Assembly (NCBI GenBank): GCA_030690315.1
Contig: JAUYGY010000025.1
Location: 124,001-188,000 of the forward strand
DNA from: Aequorivita sp.
GTDB taxonomy: Bacteria; Bacteroidota; Bacteroidia; Flavobacteriales; Flavobacteriaceae
DNA length: 64,000 nt
Direction: 5' to 3'
Shown: positions 49,885 to 58,727 of the stretch, piece by piece
Position numbering within the stretch: the stretch's first letter is position 1
How the letters are laid out: each line of letters starts with the position of its first letter
The notes under the pieces: model-generated
What the model saw: the letters and a program-made list of their open reading frames with translations, nothing else
What the model was told of the DNA's origin: nothing
Databases searched by the model: none
Made by a program: the position numbers and the translations under genes

Positions 49885-50919
49885 ATGAAAAATCTTTGGC
49901 TATTACCCCTACTCTTTCTTTTTGCATTTTTTAATTCCTGTGAAAATGAACCCATAAGTAAGGCGGATCCTTCAAAAGTTATTCAGGTAAATTCTGAACT
50001 TTACAATCTTATTGAGCGGGCAGCGGGAAAGGATTTTGAAAACGAAATTACCTGTATCGATTTTAATTACGCTTTTACATTGGTAATTTATAACGAGAAT
50101 ATGGATATTTTCGGATATCAAGTTATACAAAGTGACATACAATTCAGTGAGTTTTTGGGCACACTGGAAGAAGGAAAATCAATTAGCCTAAGCTATCCAA
50201 TAACTAGTATTCTAGATAATGGCCAACCCTACGTAATCAATAATAATGAAGAATTAAAGGAAGCAATTGACAAATGCATGGATGCAGACACCGTCATTAC
50301 CTGCAACAATATACTCTGCCAACCCACCTGCATTTGGAAGATAACCCATATTGATGGTCCCAATACCGAATATGAAGGTTCTTATTTTGTAGTAAGTTTT
50401 TTAGGAAACGTGGGGCTCTATTTTCAAGAAAACGCTTTCGGTGGAACTTGGATAACCTATTTTATAGAAGATGAATTGCATCTCAATATTTTCTTAACAG
50501 GAGATGAAAATATAATTGAAGACTGGAATTTTGATTGGAAAGTAGTTAGTTTTGATGAAGCACAGATGGAAATAACCAACGGCACTGATACATTTCGTTT
50601 AATAAAGGATTGTTATGAACCCTGCAGAAAATTTCTATTTGAGGAATGTGAAACCGAACCTGGCTCACAAAGGGCTATTTTTGATTTAGAAAGTTATTTT
50701 GATTGCTTTTTCCCTCTCACTGAAATACCCGATCCCGCAACCGTTGAAGTAAGCTATTTTGAAACGTATGAAGATATGATAGCTGGCACTAATCCCATTC
50801 TAAACTTGCAATATGAAAACAGTATCAACCCGCAAGTGATATACATTAGATTTGATGATGTGAATACAGGGGAATTTGTTTCGACCTTACCAATAATTTT
50901 AAAAGCTATTAACTGTTAA
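49885..50919 (+). CDS. Hypothetical lipoprotein
   Basis: 344 aa; signal with FAFFNSCENEP lipobox. Confidence 0.7.
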   Translation: MKNLWLLPLLFLFAFFNSCENEPISKADPSKVIQVNSELYNLIERAAGKDFENEITCIDFNYAFTLVIYNENMDIFGYQVIQSDIQFSEFLGTLEEGKSISLSYPITSILDNGQPYVINNNEELKEAIDKCMDADTVITCNNILCQPTCIWKITHIDGPNTEYEGSYFVVSFLGNVGLYFQENAFGGTWITYFIEDELHLNIFLTGDENIIEDWNFDWKVVSFDEAQMEITNGTDTFRLIKDCYEPCRKFLFEECETEPGSQRAIFDLESYFDCFFPLTEIPDPATVEVSYFETYEDMIAGTNPILNLQYENSINPQVIYIRFDDVNTGEFVSTLPIILKAINC

Positions 50920-50933
50920 TTTAAAAAAGGAAT

Positions 50934-51596
50934 ATGAAAACTCAAAAACTAAAATTTTTCGTTCAGTTATTAATGGTTACATTGATACTTACTGCATGTA
51001 GTAAAAATGACGACAACCCTCCTGAAGAAAATATAATATTGGAAATCGGGCAGGAATATCAAGGAGGAATCATTTTTTACCTCGATGATACTGGCGAGCA
51101 CGGATTTATAGCATATCCAACAGATTTAACAGATGGCGATTGGGGTTGTCTGGATACTGACCCAAATCCACCCAATCCAGAACCGCCCACAGCGCCAATC
51201 GCTCAAAATAATGGAATTGGTTTTGGTGAGCAAAACACACTTGCCATTGTGAATTTTTGTAGTGAACCAAATATTGCCGCGAGACTTGCTTATAACTTAT
51301 ATGGAAATGGATATGATGATTGGTTTCTGCCATCAATTGATGAATTGGAGTTAATATACGAAAACAGGGATGTTATTGGAAATTTTCCGAATTTAAATAA
51401 TAATAACAATCAAGGTGAATTTATTGTATATGCGAGTTCTTCTGAAGGTTGGGGGACAAATGATGGAAATGGGGGATTTTTATACTTAAATTATCAAGTG
51501 TTTGATTTCTCAGACAATACTGCAATACCCGATGAGCGTAAAATATTTACATCAAAAGCTAGTGAAATGAAAGTAAGACCAATTAGATCTTTTTAA
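50934..51596 (+). CDS. Lipoprotein with DUF1566/Lcl-like C-terminal domain
   Basis: LILTACSKND lipobox; GGIIFYLDDTGEHGFIAYPTDL...AARLAYNLYGNGYDDWFLPSIDELELIYENR...VRPIRSF. Confidence 0.7.
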   Translation: MKTQKLKFFVQLLMVTLILTACSKNDDNPPEENIILEIGQEYQGGIIFYLDDTGEHGFIAYPTDLTDGDWGCLDTDPNPPNPEPPTAPIAQNNGIGFGEQNTLAIVNFCSEPNIAARLAYNLYGNGYDDWFLPSIDELELIYENRDVIGNFPNLNNNNNQGEFIVYASSSEGWGTNDGNGGFLYLNYQVFDFSDNTAIPDERKIFTSKASEMKVRPIRSF

Positions 51597-51611
51597 ATCC
51601 CGAGAGTATAT

Positions 51612-52157
51612 TTGAAATTAGAAAATTTAATAAAACAATGCATTAAAAATGACCGGGCAGCCCAAAACGAGCTGTTTAGGCAGTATAAAGACAGCTTATA
51701 TTTTACCTCCTTGAAATATTGCAGGAATGAAGTTGATGCCGAAGATAATTTGCACGATGCTTTTATAACCATTTTTCAAAAAATAAAAACCTATAAAAAC
51801 AAAGGTTCTTTTGAAGGTTGGATGAAGCGGATAACCATTTATAAAGCTATAGACAAGTATAAGGCAAGCAAACCCATAAACATTGAGATTAAAGATGACA
51901 TTTTAGAAGATGCACTTGATATTGAAGAGGCGGAAAAACTTAGTTTAGAGCAGCTTCTAAAGTTAATTCAAGATCTTCCTGATCAATACAGACTCGTTTT
52001 TAACCTTTACCAAATGGATGGCTATTCGCATAAGGAAATTGCTTTGGTTTTAAATATTTCCGAAGGAACATCAAAGTCCAACTACCATCGCGCAAAGCAG
52101 ATTTTACGTGAAAAAATTATGGAGATCAACGAATCCATTAACCCAAAAGCACACTAA
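51612..52157 (+). CDS. ECF-type RNA polymerase sigma factor (TTG start)
   Basis: Region 2 YCRNEVDAEDNLHDAFITIFQKIKTYKNKGSFEGWMKRI; region 4 LPDQYRLVFNLYQMDGYSHKEIALVLNISEGTSKSNYHRAKQIL. Confidence 0.92.
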   Translation: MKLENLIKQCIKNDRAAQNELFRQYKDSLYFTSLKYCRNEVDAEDNLHDAFITIFQKIKTYKNKGSFEGWMKRITIYKAIDKYKASKPINIEIKDDILEDALDIEEAEKLSLEQLLKLIQDLPDQYRLVFNLYQMDGYSHKEIALVLNISEGTSKSNYHRAKQILREKIMEINESINPKAH

Positions 52158-52158
52158 A

Positions 52159-52782
52159 ATGGGACAAAAGAAAGACATAGGACAGTTTTTTGAAACAAAG
52201 CTGAACGCTGGAAAAAAGATTCCCAATGAAAGTATTTGGGAAAAAATAAATGCTTCCCTTGATGAAGAAAAACGCAAGAGAAAAAGACTGCTTCTTTATT
52301 GGTGGCTGGGCGGCGGAATTTCTTTTCTATTGGGATTGTTTCTACTGTTCGGAATAGGAAAATTTTTAAACACACATTCTCAAATTCCTTTGGAAAATAA
52401 TTCTTTGGAACAAAAACCCTTTTCAACTTCAGATAAAGAACACAACGATGAAACCATTAAAATTTCAGAAGATTCATTGAAATCTAAAAACATCGATGAT
52501 GAAAAGCTTTCTAAAATTGAAACAGAAAATGAACATAAAACATTAAACAATACCGGAAATCCTTCAAAAAAAGTTTCCGAAAAGGAGAGACAAAAAAGTT
52601 CCTCAAAAAGAAAAAGCATTGATGAAACCTACACTGTCTCTGAAAAATATTATTACTATAATAGTAAGGATGGTAAGCAAATAGTAACCAATAATAAGAA
52701 TGAAATTGACAGTTTAATTTCAAAACAGTATAAATCTTTGGATTCAACAAAAACCAAAAAAAATGAGAGTCCTGCAGAATAG
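52159..52782 (+). CDS. Single-TM, Lys/Ser/Glu-rich hypothetical protein; candidate anti-sigma partner
   Basis: Starts 1 bp after sigma stop; short cytoplasmic N-term, one TM (LLLYWWLGGGISFLLGLFLLFGIGKFL), charged C-term. Confidence 0.6.
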   Translation: MGQKKDIGQFFETKLNAGKKIPNESIWEKINASLDEEKRKRKRLLLYWWLGGGISFLLGLFLLFGIGKFLNTHSQIPLENNSLEQKPFSTSDKEHNDETIKISEDSLKSKNIDDEKLSKIETENEHKTLNNTGNPSKKVSEKERQKSSSKRKSIDETYTVSEKYYYYNSKDGKQIVTNNKNEIDSLISKQYKSLDSTKTKKNESPAE

Positions 52783-52910
52783 GGAACGTTTCCTGTAGTT
52801 TGAATTAGCACAATCTTAAAAAGATTTAAAAACTTTTGTAACCTTTTATGCACTTCTTCCGTATAACCCAATACAAAAGTTTTAAACCTTAATCAACAGG
52901 ACAAACCTTA

Positions 52911-53774
52911 ATGAGACAACTTAAAATTACCAAGCAGGTAACCAACAGGGAAACTGCTTCATTAGACAAGTACCTTCAAGAAATTGGAAAAGTTGACTTA
53001 ATCACCGCAGACGAAGAAGTAGAATTGGCACAACGCATAAAAGCGGGTGACCAACTAGCTTTGGAAAAATTGACCAAAGCCAACTTGCGTTTCGTTGTTT
53101 CGGTGGCAAAGCAATACCAAAACCAAGGGCTTACCCTTCCAGACCTTATTAATGAAGGAAATCTTGGTCTTATTAAAGCCGCGCAACGTTTTGACGAAAC
53201 ACGTGGTTTTAAATTTATTTCGTATGCTGTTTGGTGGATTCGTCAATCTATTCTTCAAGCTTTGGCTGAACAATCGCGTATTGTTCGTTTGCCATTGAAC
53301 AAGATTGGTAGCATCAACAAAATCAACAAAATGTACGCTTATTTGGAACAAGCCAATGAGCGCCCACCTTCTGCTGAGGAAATTGCAAAAGAACTTGATA
53401 TGACCATCAATGACGTTAAGGAATCTATGAAGAATTCCGGCCGTCACGTATCCATGGATGCTCCTTTGGTTGAAGGGGAAGACAGTAACCTTTATGACGT
53501 TTTGCGAAGCGGCGAAAGCCCAAACCCAGATCGCGCATTGTTGCACGAATCCCTTCGCACTGAAATTGAAAGAGCTTTGGAAACCTTGACCCCCAGAGAG
53601 GCAGACGTTATACGTTTGTACTTCGGTCTTGGCGATCAGCACCCAATGACGTTGGAAGAAATAGGCGAAACCTTTGATCTTACACGGGAACGCGTTCGTC
53701 AGATTAAAGAAAAGGCAATCCGCAGGTTGAAGCACACCTCGCGAAGTAAAATATTAATGACCTATCTGGGATAG
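52911..53774 (+). CDS. rpoD: Primary sigma factor RpoD/SigA
   Basis: [92 protein letters not shown]. Confidence 0.97.
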   Translation: MRQLKITKQVTNRETASLDKYLQEIGKVDLITADEEVELAQRIKAGDQLALEKLTKANLRFVVSVAKQYQNQGLTLPDLINEGNLGLIKAAQRFDETRGFKFISYAVWWIRQSILQALAEQSRIVRLPLNKIGSINKINKMYAYLEQANERPPSAEEIAKELDMTINDVKESMKNSGRHVSMDAPLVEGEDSNLYDVLRSGESPNPDRALLHESLRTEIERALETLTPREADVIRLYFGLGDQHPMTLEEIGETFDLTRERVRQIKEKAIRRLKHTSRSKILMTYLG

Positions 53775-53823
53775 CTTCGACTTCGCTCAGCTACCATTTT
53801 GGTCATTGAGCGGAGCCGAAATG
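53775..53823. repeat. REP-like imperfect inverted repeat TTCGACTTCGCTCAG...TGAGCGGAGCCGAA
   Basis: Right arm reverse complement TTCGGCTCCGCTCA pairs with TTCGACTTCGCTCA (two mismatches). Confidence 0.7.
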
Positions 53824-53901
53824 AGCCCGTAAAGATAACTTACAGTATGAGGTCCAGATGTAAAATCGGGATTAAAACTGTTCGTTTTTTGATTGATGAA
53901 T

Positions 53902-53932
53902 GACCTCCGGCTGATTACCGGAGGTTTTTTTA
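53902..53932 (+). terminator. Rho-independent terminator
   Basis: GACCTCCGgctgattaCCGGAGGTTTTTTT. Confidence 0.8.
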
Positions 53933-53989
53933 TACCCAGTAAGGCGAAGGAATATCTAATCTATTCAAAAAAAATTGGAAAAGAAGAAA

Positions 53990-54298
53990 TTATTTCTTTA
54001 TTCTTTTTCTCACAATTTCAGGGTTTCTGCTTGTGTGGAGTACTCCAAAGACTATAATTCGCTTTTGTTCTTCTTCAACTAAATAGAAAATAGCATAAGG
54101 AAAACGAGTTATTAAAGACTGTCGCAACTCTTTATACTTTCGTTGATAATGCTCCGGATACGCTCCAATATAATCGATTTCCTTATCCACTTCTACTTTA
54201 AAATCTTGGGTTAATGTTTCATTTTTTTCGCGATACCACTTTTTAGCCTTTTGTAAGTCCATATATACAATCGGTAGCAGCTTAATCTTATAGCCCAT
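53990..54298 (-). CDS. RelE/ParE superfamily toxin
   Basis: MGYKIKLLPIVYMDLQKAKKWYREKNETLTQDFKVEVDKEIDYIGAYPEHYQRKYKELRQSLITRFPYAIFYLVEEEQKRIIVFGVLHTSRNP. Confidence 0.85.
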   Translation of the reverse strand: MGYKIKLLPIVYMDLQKAKKWYREKNETLTQDFKVEVDKEIDYIGAYPEHYQRKYKELRQSLITRFPYAIFYLVEEEQKRIIVFGVLHTSRNPEIVRKRIKK

Positions 54299-54525
54299 TA
54301 CCAACCTCCCTTTACATCTTCCCAATCCAAAACATCGTTGGGATTTTCTTTGTAGCTTTCCAAACGACTTTCAAGTTCGGCTTTATGTTCTGCGGAGATT
54401 TCTTGAAGTTGTTCTTTCTCACGTTTTAAAACACGTTCCAAAGTGTCAATGATACTTTCGCTATCAACACTAAAGAGTTCTTGTATAAAGTGATATTTTC
54501 GTGTTTCTAAATCCATAACTTCCAT
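54298..54525 (-). CDS. Antitoxin/addiction-module component
   Basis: Stop overlaps toxin ATG by 1 bp; TRKYHFIQELFSVDSESIIDTLERVLKREKEQ...SYKENPNDVLDWEDVK typical of these antitoxins. Confidence 0.8.
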   Translation of the reverse strand: MEVMDLETRKYHFIQELFSVDSESIIDTLERVLKREKEQLQEISAEHKAELESRLESYKENPNDVLDWEDVKGGW

Positions 54526-54630
54526 TTTTCGAGAATAACAAATGTACAATTTTTGTTCATACCTTTTTATTCAACCTCATGAATGATAGGTTTCAAATCT
54601 GGGATCCGGCTTCCATCCCTTTAAAATACT

Positions 54631-54638
54631 TACCTTTG
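54631..54638 (+). promoter_or_regulatory. -7 element TACCTTTG upstream of rpe
   Basis: Matches TANNTTTG, ~16 nt upstream of ATG. Confidence 0.5.
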
Positions 54639-54653
54639 CAAAAACATTTAAAA

Positions 54654-55313
54654 ATGAGCACCACAATTATTGCCCCATCCATTTTAGCAGCCGATTTCGC
54701 CAACCTTCAAAAAGATATCGAAATGGTAAACAACAGTGAAGCCCAATGGTTTCACCTGGATGTTATGGACGGTGTTTTTGTGCCAAATATATCTTTCGGG
54801 ATGCCGGTGATAAAAAGCATTTCGGCCCATGCCAAAAAACCTTTGGATGTTCATTTGATGATTATTGACCCCGATAGATACATAAAAGCGTTTGCAGATT
54901 TGGGAGCAAATATCCTCTCGGTACACTTTGAGGCCTGCCCCCATCTACACCGTACCCTTCAAGGAATAAAGGCAGAAGGAATGCAAGCGGGAGTTGCCAT
55001 AAACCCGCACACCAATGTTTCTTTACTGGAAGACACCATCAATGATATTGATTTAGTTTGCATTATGAGCGTAAACCCCGGTTTTGGTGGACAAAGTTTT
55101 ATTGAAAACACGTACAAAAAAGTAAGACAACTTCGGAAAATGATTGACGCGAACGGCGCAAAAACCAAAATTGAAATAGATGGCGGAGTTACCAATAAAA
55201 ATGCAAAACAACTTGTTGATGCAGGCGCTGATGTATTGGTGGCCGGTAGTTATGTTTTTGGCGCAAGCAATCCTTCGCAAACTATTCAAGACCTAAAACA
55301 ACTTTTACAATAA
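54654..55313 (+). CDS. rpe: Ribulose-phosphate 3-epimerase
   Basis: IIAPSILAADFANLQKDIEMVN; WFHLDVMDGVFVPNISFGMPV; MSVNPGFGGQSFI; EIDGGVTNKNA. Confidence 0.96.
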   Translation: MSTTIIAPSILAADFANLQKDIEMVNNSEAQWFHLDVMDGVFVPNISFGMPVIKSISAHAKKPLDVHLMIIDPDRYIKAFADLGANILSVHFEACPHLHRTLQGIKAEGMQAGVAINPHTNVSLLEDTINDIDLVCIMSVNPGFGGQSFIENTYKKVRQLRKMIDANGAKTKIEIDGGVTNKNAKQLVDAGADVLVAGSYVFGASNPSQTIQDLKQLLQ

Positions 55314-55320
55314 GCCCTAC

Positions 55321-56322
55321 ATGCCTACTGTTTCCGCTTCCGAAAACTTATTTGACGTACTTATTATCGGTGCTGGCCCAATAGGTATCGCTTGCGCTTT
55401 GGAATGCACAAAGAAAGGGCTTAAATATGTAGTGATTGAAAAAGGAACGCTTACCAATTCGCTCTACAACTATCCACTTAATATGACCTTCTTTTCAACT
55501 TCTGAAAAACTGGAAATTAACGAAATTCCCTTCATCAGCAACAATCCCAAACCTTCCAGAAATGAAGCCTTGGAATATTATCGGCGGGTGGTTACTTCAA
55601 ATAAACTTCATATTAATTTATACGAAAGGATTCTTTCCGTTGAAAAAGATAAAAATCATTTCAATATAATTTCAGATAAGAATAATTACAGAGCCTACAA
55701 TATTATTGTAAGCACGGGTTTTTATGACATTCCCAAAAAGCTGAACGTTTCCGGCGAAGAATTACCAAAAGTGATGCACTATTACAAAGAAGCGCATCCT
55801 TTTGTGATGCAAAAAGTAGTGATTGTGGGCGCAAGTAATTCTGCAGTTGATGCGGCATTGGAAATATGGCGAAAAGGAGGTAAGGTAACAATGGTTGTTC
55901 GAGGCCCACAAATTGGGGAACGCGTTAAATATTGGGTAAAACCCGATATTGAAAACCGAATTAAGGAAGGAAATATAAAGGCCTATTTTAATTCTGAAAT
56001 AGAAAAAATTACAGAAACTGAAGTTTTTATAAAGACGCCCAAAGGCCAAAAAGTTGTGGCGAATGATTTTGTGATCGCGCTCACAGGATACAAACCCGAT
56101 TTCCAATTTCTAAAAAGCTTGGGAGTGGAGTTATCTGGCGATGAAAATATGTTTCCAAAATACAATGCCGAAACTATGGAAACGAATGTGAAAGGGCTTT
56201 ACTTAGCAGGCGTAATTTGTGGCGGAATGGAAACCCACAAATGGTTTATTGAAAACTCCCGAATTCACGCTAAAATAATCGCCCAGAATATTTCAGATAA
56301 ATTCAATACCCGGCAAAATTAA
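55321..56322 (+). CDS. bdr: YpdA family (bacillithiol disulfide reductase-like) FAD-dependent oxidoreductase
   Basis: FDVLIIGAGPIGIACALECTKKGLKYVVIEKG; VVIVGASNSAVDAALEIWRKGGKVTMVVR; GVICGGMETHKWFIENSRIHA. Confidence 0.85.
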   Translation: MPTVSASENLFDVLIIGAGPIGIACALECTKKGLKYVVIEKGTLTNSLYNYPLNMTFFSTSEKLEINEIPFISNNPKPSRNEALEYYRRVVTSNKLHINLYERILSVEKDKNHFNIISDKNNYRAYNIIVSTGFYDIPKKLNVSGEELPKVMHYYKEAHPFVMQKVVIVGASNSAVDAALEIWRKGGKVTMVVRGPQIGERVKYWVKPDIENRIKEGNIKAYFNSEIEKITETEVFIKTPKGQKVVANDFVIALTGYKPDFQFLKSLGVELSGDENMFPKYNAETMETNVKGLYLAGVICGGMETHKWFIENSRIHAKIIAQNISDKFNTRQN

Positions 56323-57139
56323 AGTTTAACAACTTCTTTGTATAATCATATAGTTTCGGGAAAATTGCCTTAAAATCCTTTGGTGATTCAAAGAAATATT
56401 CAGCCAGCACGGCCATAAATTCATATTGGTTTGTAAAGGCATATTCACGAAAATATTTCGTGTTTTCCAATTGGTCTTTTACTTCCTGAAATGTAAGTTG
56501 TTTCAAAATGTTTTGAAATTGCTTTATAAAACGTGCAGAATCTATATCTCCACTCTTTTTTGCCTCTAACTGCATGGCGTGCATAAATTCGTGGATGCCT
56601 ACGTTAAAGTTGTCATTATTTATTTGAAACCCTTCCTCAAAATCTTTCCAGGAAAGCACCAATGCTCTTTCCCTGGGATTGAATTCTCCTTTGTGAAAAT
56701 TATTATTTATTGTGCTATAGAATTCATCCGGATAAATTAAAATGAATTCAATCAAAGAATAAGTATAGTTTTTTCTTCCGAAACTGAGCATGCAGGCAGT
56801 TGCTGCAACCAAAACCATCATTCGTTCTGTGATTATCAATTCCCCCCGTCCAATAAATTTCTTTTCCGAAAGGAATTGGGCAATTCTATGCTGAAATTGG
56901 TTTTTATGTTTCTCTGAAAGTTTGTTATAAAAATGAAATTCGTCTTTAAGAATTTCGATTTGTGAAGGGGATAATTTTTTATAAATGAAGTAATTCCTAA
57001 AAAGGGGGCGGTCGTAACTTCTAGCATACCAATTTTCAAATAACCTAAAAAGGAAAAAAGCGAAACCAAGCAACACAATTCCATAAGCATATGGAGCAAG
57101 CCAGGGAGCGTAGGCTTCAGCTTGAAAGAAAATATACAT
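56303..57139 (-). CDS. Zinc-dependent peptidase, MtfA-like
   Basis: HEFMH in NFNVGIHEFMHAMQLEAKKSGDIDS; YPDEFYSTINNNFHKGEFNPRERALVLSWKDFEEGF. Confidence 0.8.
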   Translation of the reverse strand: MYIFFQAEAYAPWLAPYAYGIVLLGFAFFLFRLFENWYARSYDRPLFRNYFIYKKLSPSQIEILKDEFHFYNKLSEKHKNQFQHRIAQFLSEKKFIGRGELIITERMMVLVAATACMLSFGRKNYTYSLIEFILIYPDEFYSTINNNFHKGEFNPRERALVLSWKDFEEGFQINNDNFNVGIHEFMHAMQLEAKKSGDIDSARFIKQFQNILKQLTFQEVKDQLENTKYFREYAFTNQYEFMAVLAEYFFESPKDFKAIFPKLYDYTKKLLNFNFAGY

Positions 57140-57215
57140 CCAATTAATTTAAAAACATAAATATAACGTTGTAATTATGGCTTTATTTCCTTCGGAAATA
57201 CAAGCTATAAAACCC

Positions 57216-57250
57216 AAAAAAAAATCCCCGACATTTCTGTCGAGGATTTA
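57216..57250 (-). terminator. Terminator downstream of SusD-like gene
   Basis: AAAATCCCCGACatttctGTCGAGGATTTA. Confidence 0.6.
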
Positions 57251-57282
57251 ATAATCAATTATTAATTTTCAAAGATTTTATC

Positions 57283-58716
57283 TTAAAAGCCCCAAGTGTT
57301 ATCAAACTTGTCCCAGAAAAGTCTAGTTTCCGTTACATCACCACCAATTGCACTAGCGGCTTCTTCATAATTACTTGGGTTTAGGTTAATTTCGCTAACA
57401 GGATAAGGATAGCGTACAGGATAGCCAGACTCAGCACCGATTGGTTCAACTAAAACTGGAAAGTCTAAACGTCTAACAGATAGCCAAGAAGCAAAAGTTC
57501 TGTTATAATTTGCTAACCAAGCTTGAGTACCAATAGATTCTCTCCAAGCTCCACTGTTATAAACAACAGCAGGATTAGTAAGATAACCAGCAAGGCCATC
57601 TGCACCCCAGAAATCAAAAGAAGCAGTTATACCAGCTACGTAATGGCTTTCAGCACTACCTCCTACATTAAATTCTCTTGCAGCAGCTTCGGCTAACAAA
57701 AATTCAGTTTCAGCATACTGTAATAACCATCCTGGGTAAGATTCGCCAAGAATATTTGGAGTAACATGGCTGTATTCAGAGTAAACTGTTTGATCGCCAA
57801 TTACACCACCTATATACTCTCCGTTTACATCAGTAAAAAACGAACCTCTACGTGGATCTTCTAAGGTATTCATTAAATCAATTATAGTTTTACCTGCAAC
57901 ATAATCGTTACGGTTACTAGCTACTAAGTTATCATATAAAGGGCTTCCATTTGGACCTGAACTGTATGCATATCCTGCATCATCAGCATTACTGGTGAAA
58001 ACACCAGAAGAGACTGCAGATTCAACAGCTGCCTTAGCAGCAGCGGCATCAGCATCAGCCAAAATGATACCCATTCTTAACTTAAGTGTATTTGCAAACT
58101 TCTTCCAAGAAGCCACATCACCTGAATAGATTTTTTCTTCATCACCAGAAAAACTTCCTTTGCTAGTATCCATAGAGTTAACAGCGGCAGTTAAGCGTAC
58201 AATTAAATCTTTGTAAATAGTCATACCATCATCATACTTTGGCAGTAAATTCTCAATATCCAAAGCTTCAGTATAAGGAACGTTACCATAAGTTTCAACC
58301 AAATTGCTCCAAGCATAAACATTCATAACCTCAATAATTGCCAATTTATTTGGCTTTAATGGGTTTGTGATGTCGTTATCTGTAGCAGCTATGTTTATGC
58401 TAGCTTCCTTAAGATCTCTTAAAACATCTCTGTACAATTCTCTCCAGTGGTTGTCTGGAATAGGACGAGTTGCTTGATCATAGTTACTTTCATCAGGATA
58501 AGTGGTTTCCTGCCAATGTTGTACCCATAATCTAGTATTGTTTAGGTTAACGTTTGGCGTGGTAATTTGATCCGCAAGCTGCTTTTGAGCAGAAGCGAAC
58601 AAACTCTCACCACTAACTTGTGTAGGGTCTTTTATATTCTGGTTCAGATCCTCTAGGTTGTCCGAACAAGAGACGGCAAAAACAGCCGCTGTTAATATTA
58701 AAATCAGTTTCTTCAT
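57283..58716 (-). CDS. SusD/RagB family nutrient-binding outer-membrane lipoprotein
   Basis: AVFAVSCSDNLEDLNQNIKDPTQVSGESLFASAQKQLADQI; WLLQYAETEFLLAEAAARE. Confidence 0.92.
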   Translation of the reverse strand: MKKLILILTAAVFAVSCSDNLEDLNQNIKDPTQVSGESLFASAQKQLADQITTPNVNLNNTRLWVQHWQETTYPDESNYDQATRPIPDNHWRELYRDVLRDLKEASINIAATDNDITNPLKPNKLAIIEVMNVYAWSNLVETYGNVPYTEALDIENLLPKYDDGMTIYKDLIVRLTAAVNSMDTSKGSFSGDEEKIYSGDVASWKKFANTLKLRMGIILADADAAAAKAAVESAVSSGVFTSNADDAGYAYSSGPNGSPLYDNLVASNRNDYVAGKTIIDLMNTLEDPRRGSFFTDVNGEYIGGVIGDQTVYSEYSHVTPNILGESYPGWLLQYAETEFLLAEAAAREFNVGGSAESHYVAGITASFDFWGADGLAGYLTNPAVVYNSGAWRESIGTQAWLANYNRTFASWLSVRRLDFPVLVEPIGAESGYPVRYPYPVSEINLNPSNYEEAASAIGGDVTETRLFWDKFDNTWGF

Positions 58717-58727
58717 TTTTCTATATA

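Noticed and set aside
52108-52158. N-terminal extension of the ORF overlapping the ECF sigma gene
   Set aside because: ATG at 52159 follows directly after the sigma stop and gives a sensible N-terminus; the overlapping part is out-of-frame sigma sequence.
53055-53735. 226-aa ORF antisense to rpoD
   Set aside because: Shadow ORF of a highly conserved gene; no recognisable domain and His/Phe/Asn-rich composition typical of antisense frames.
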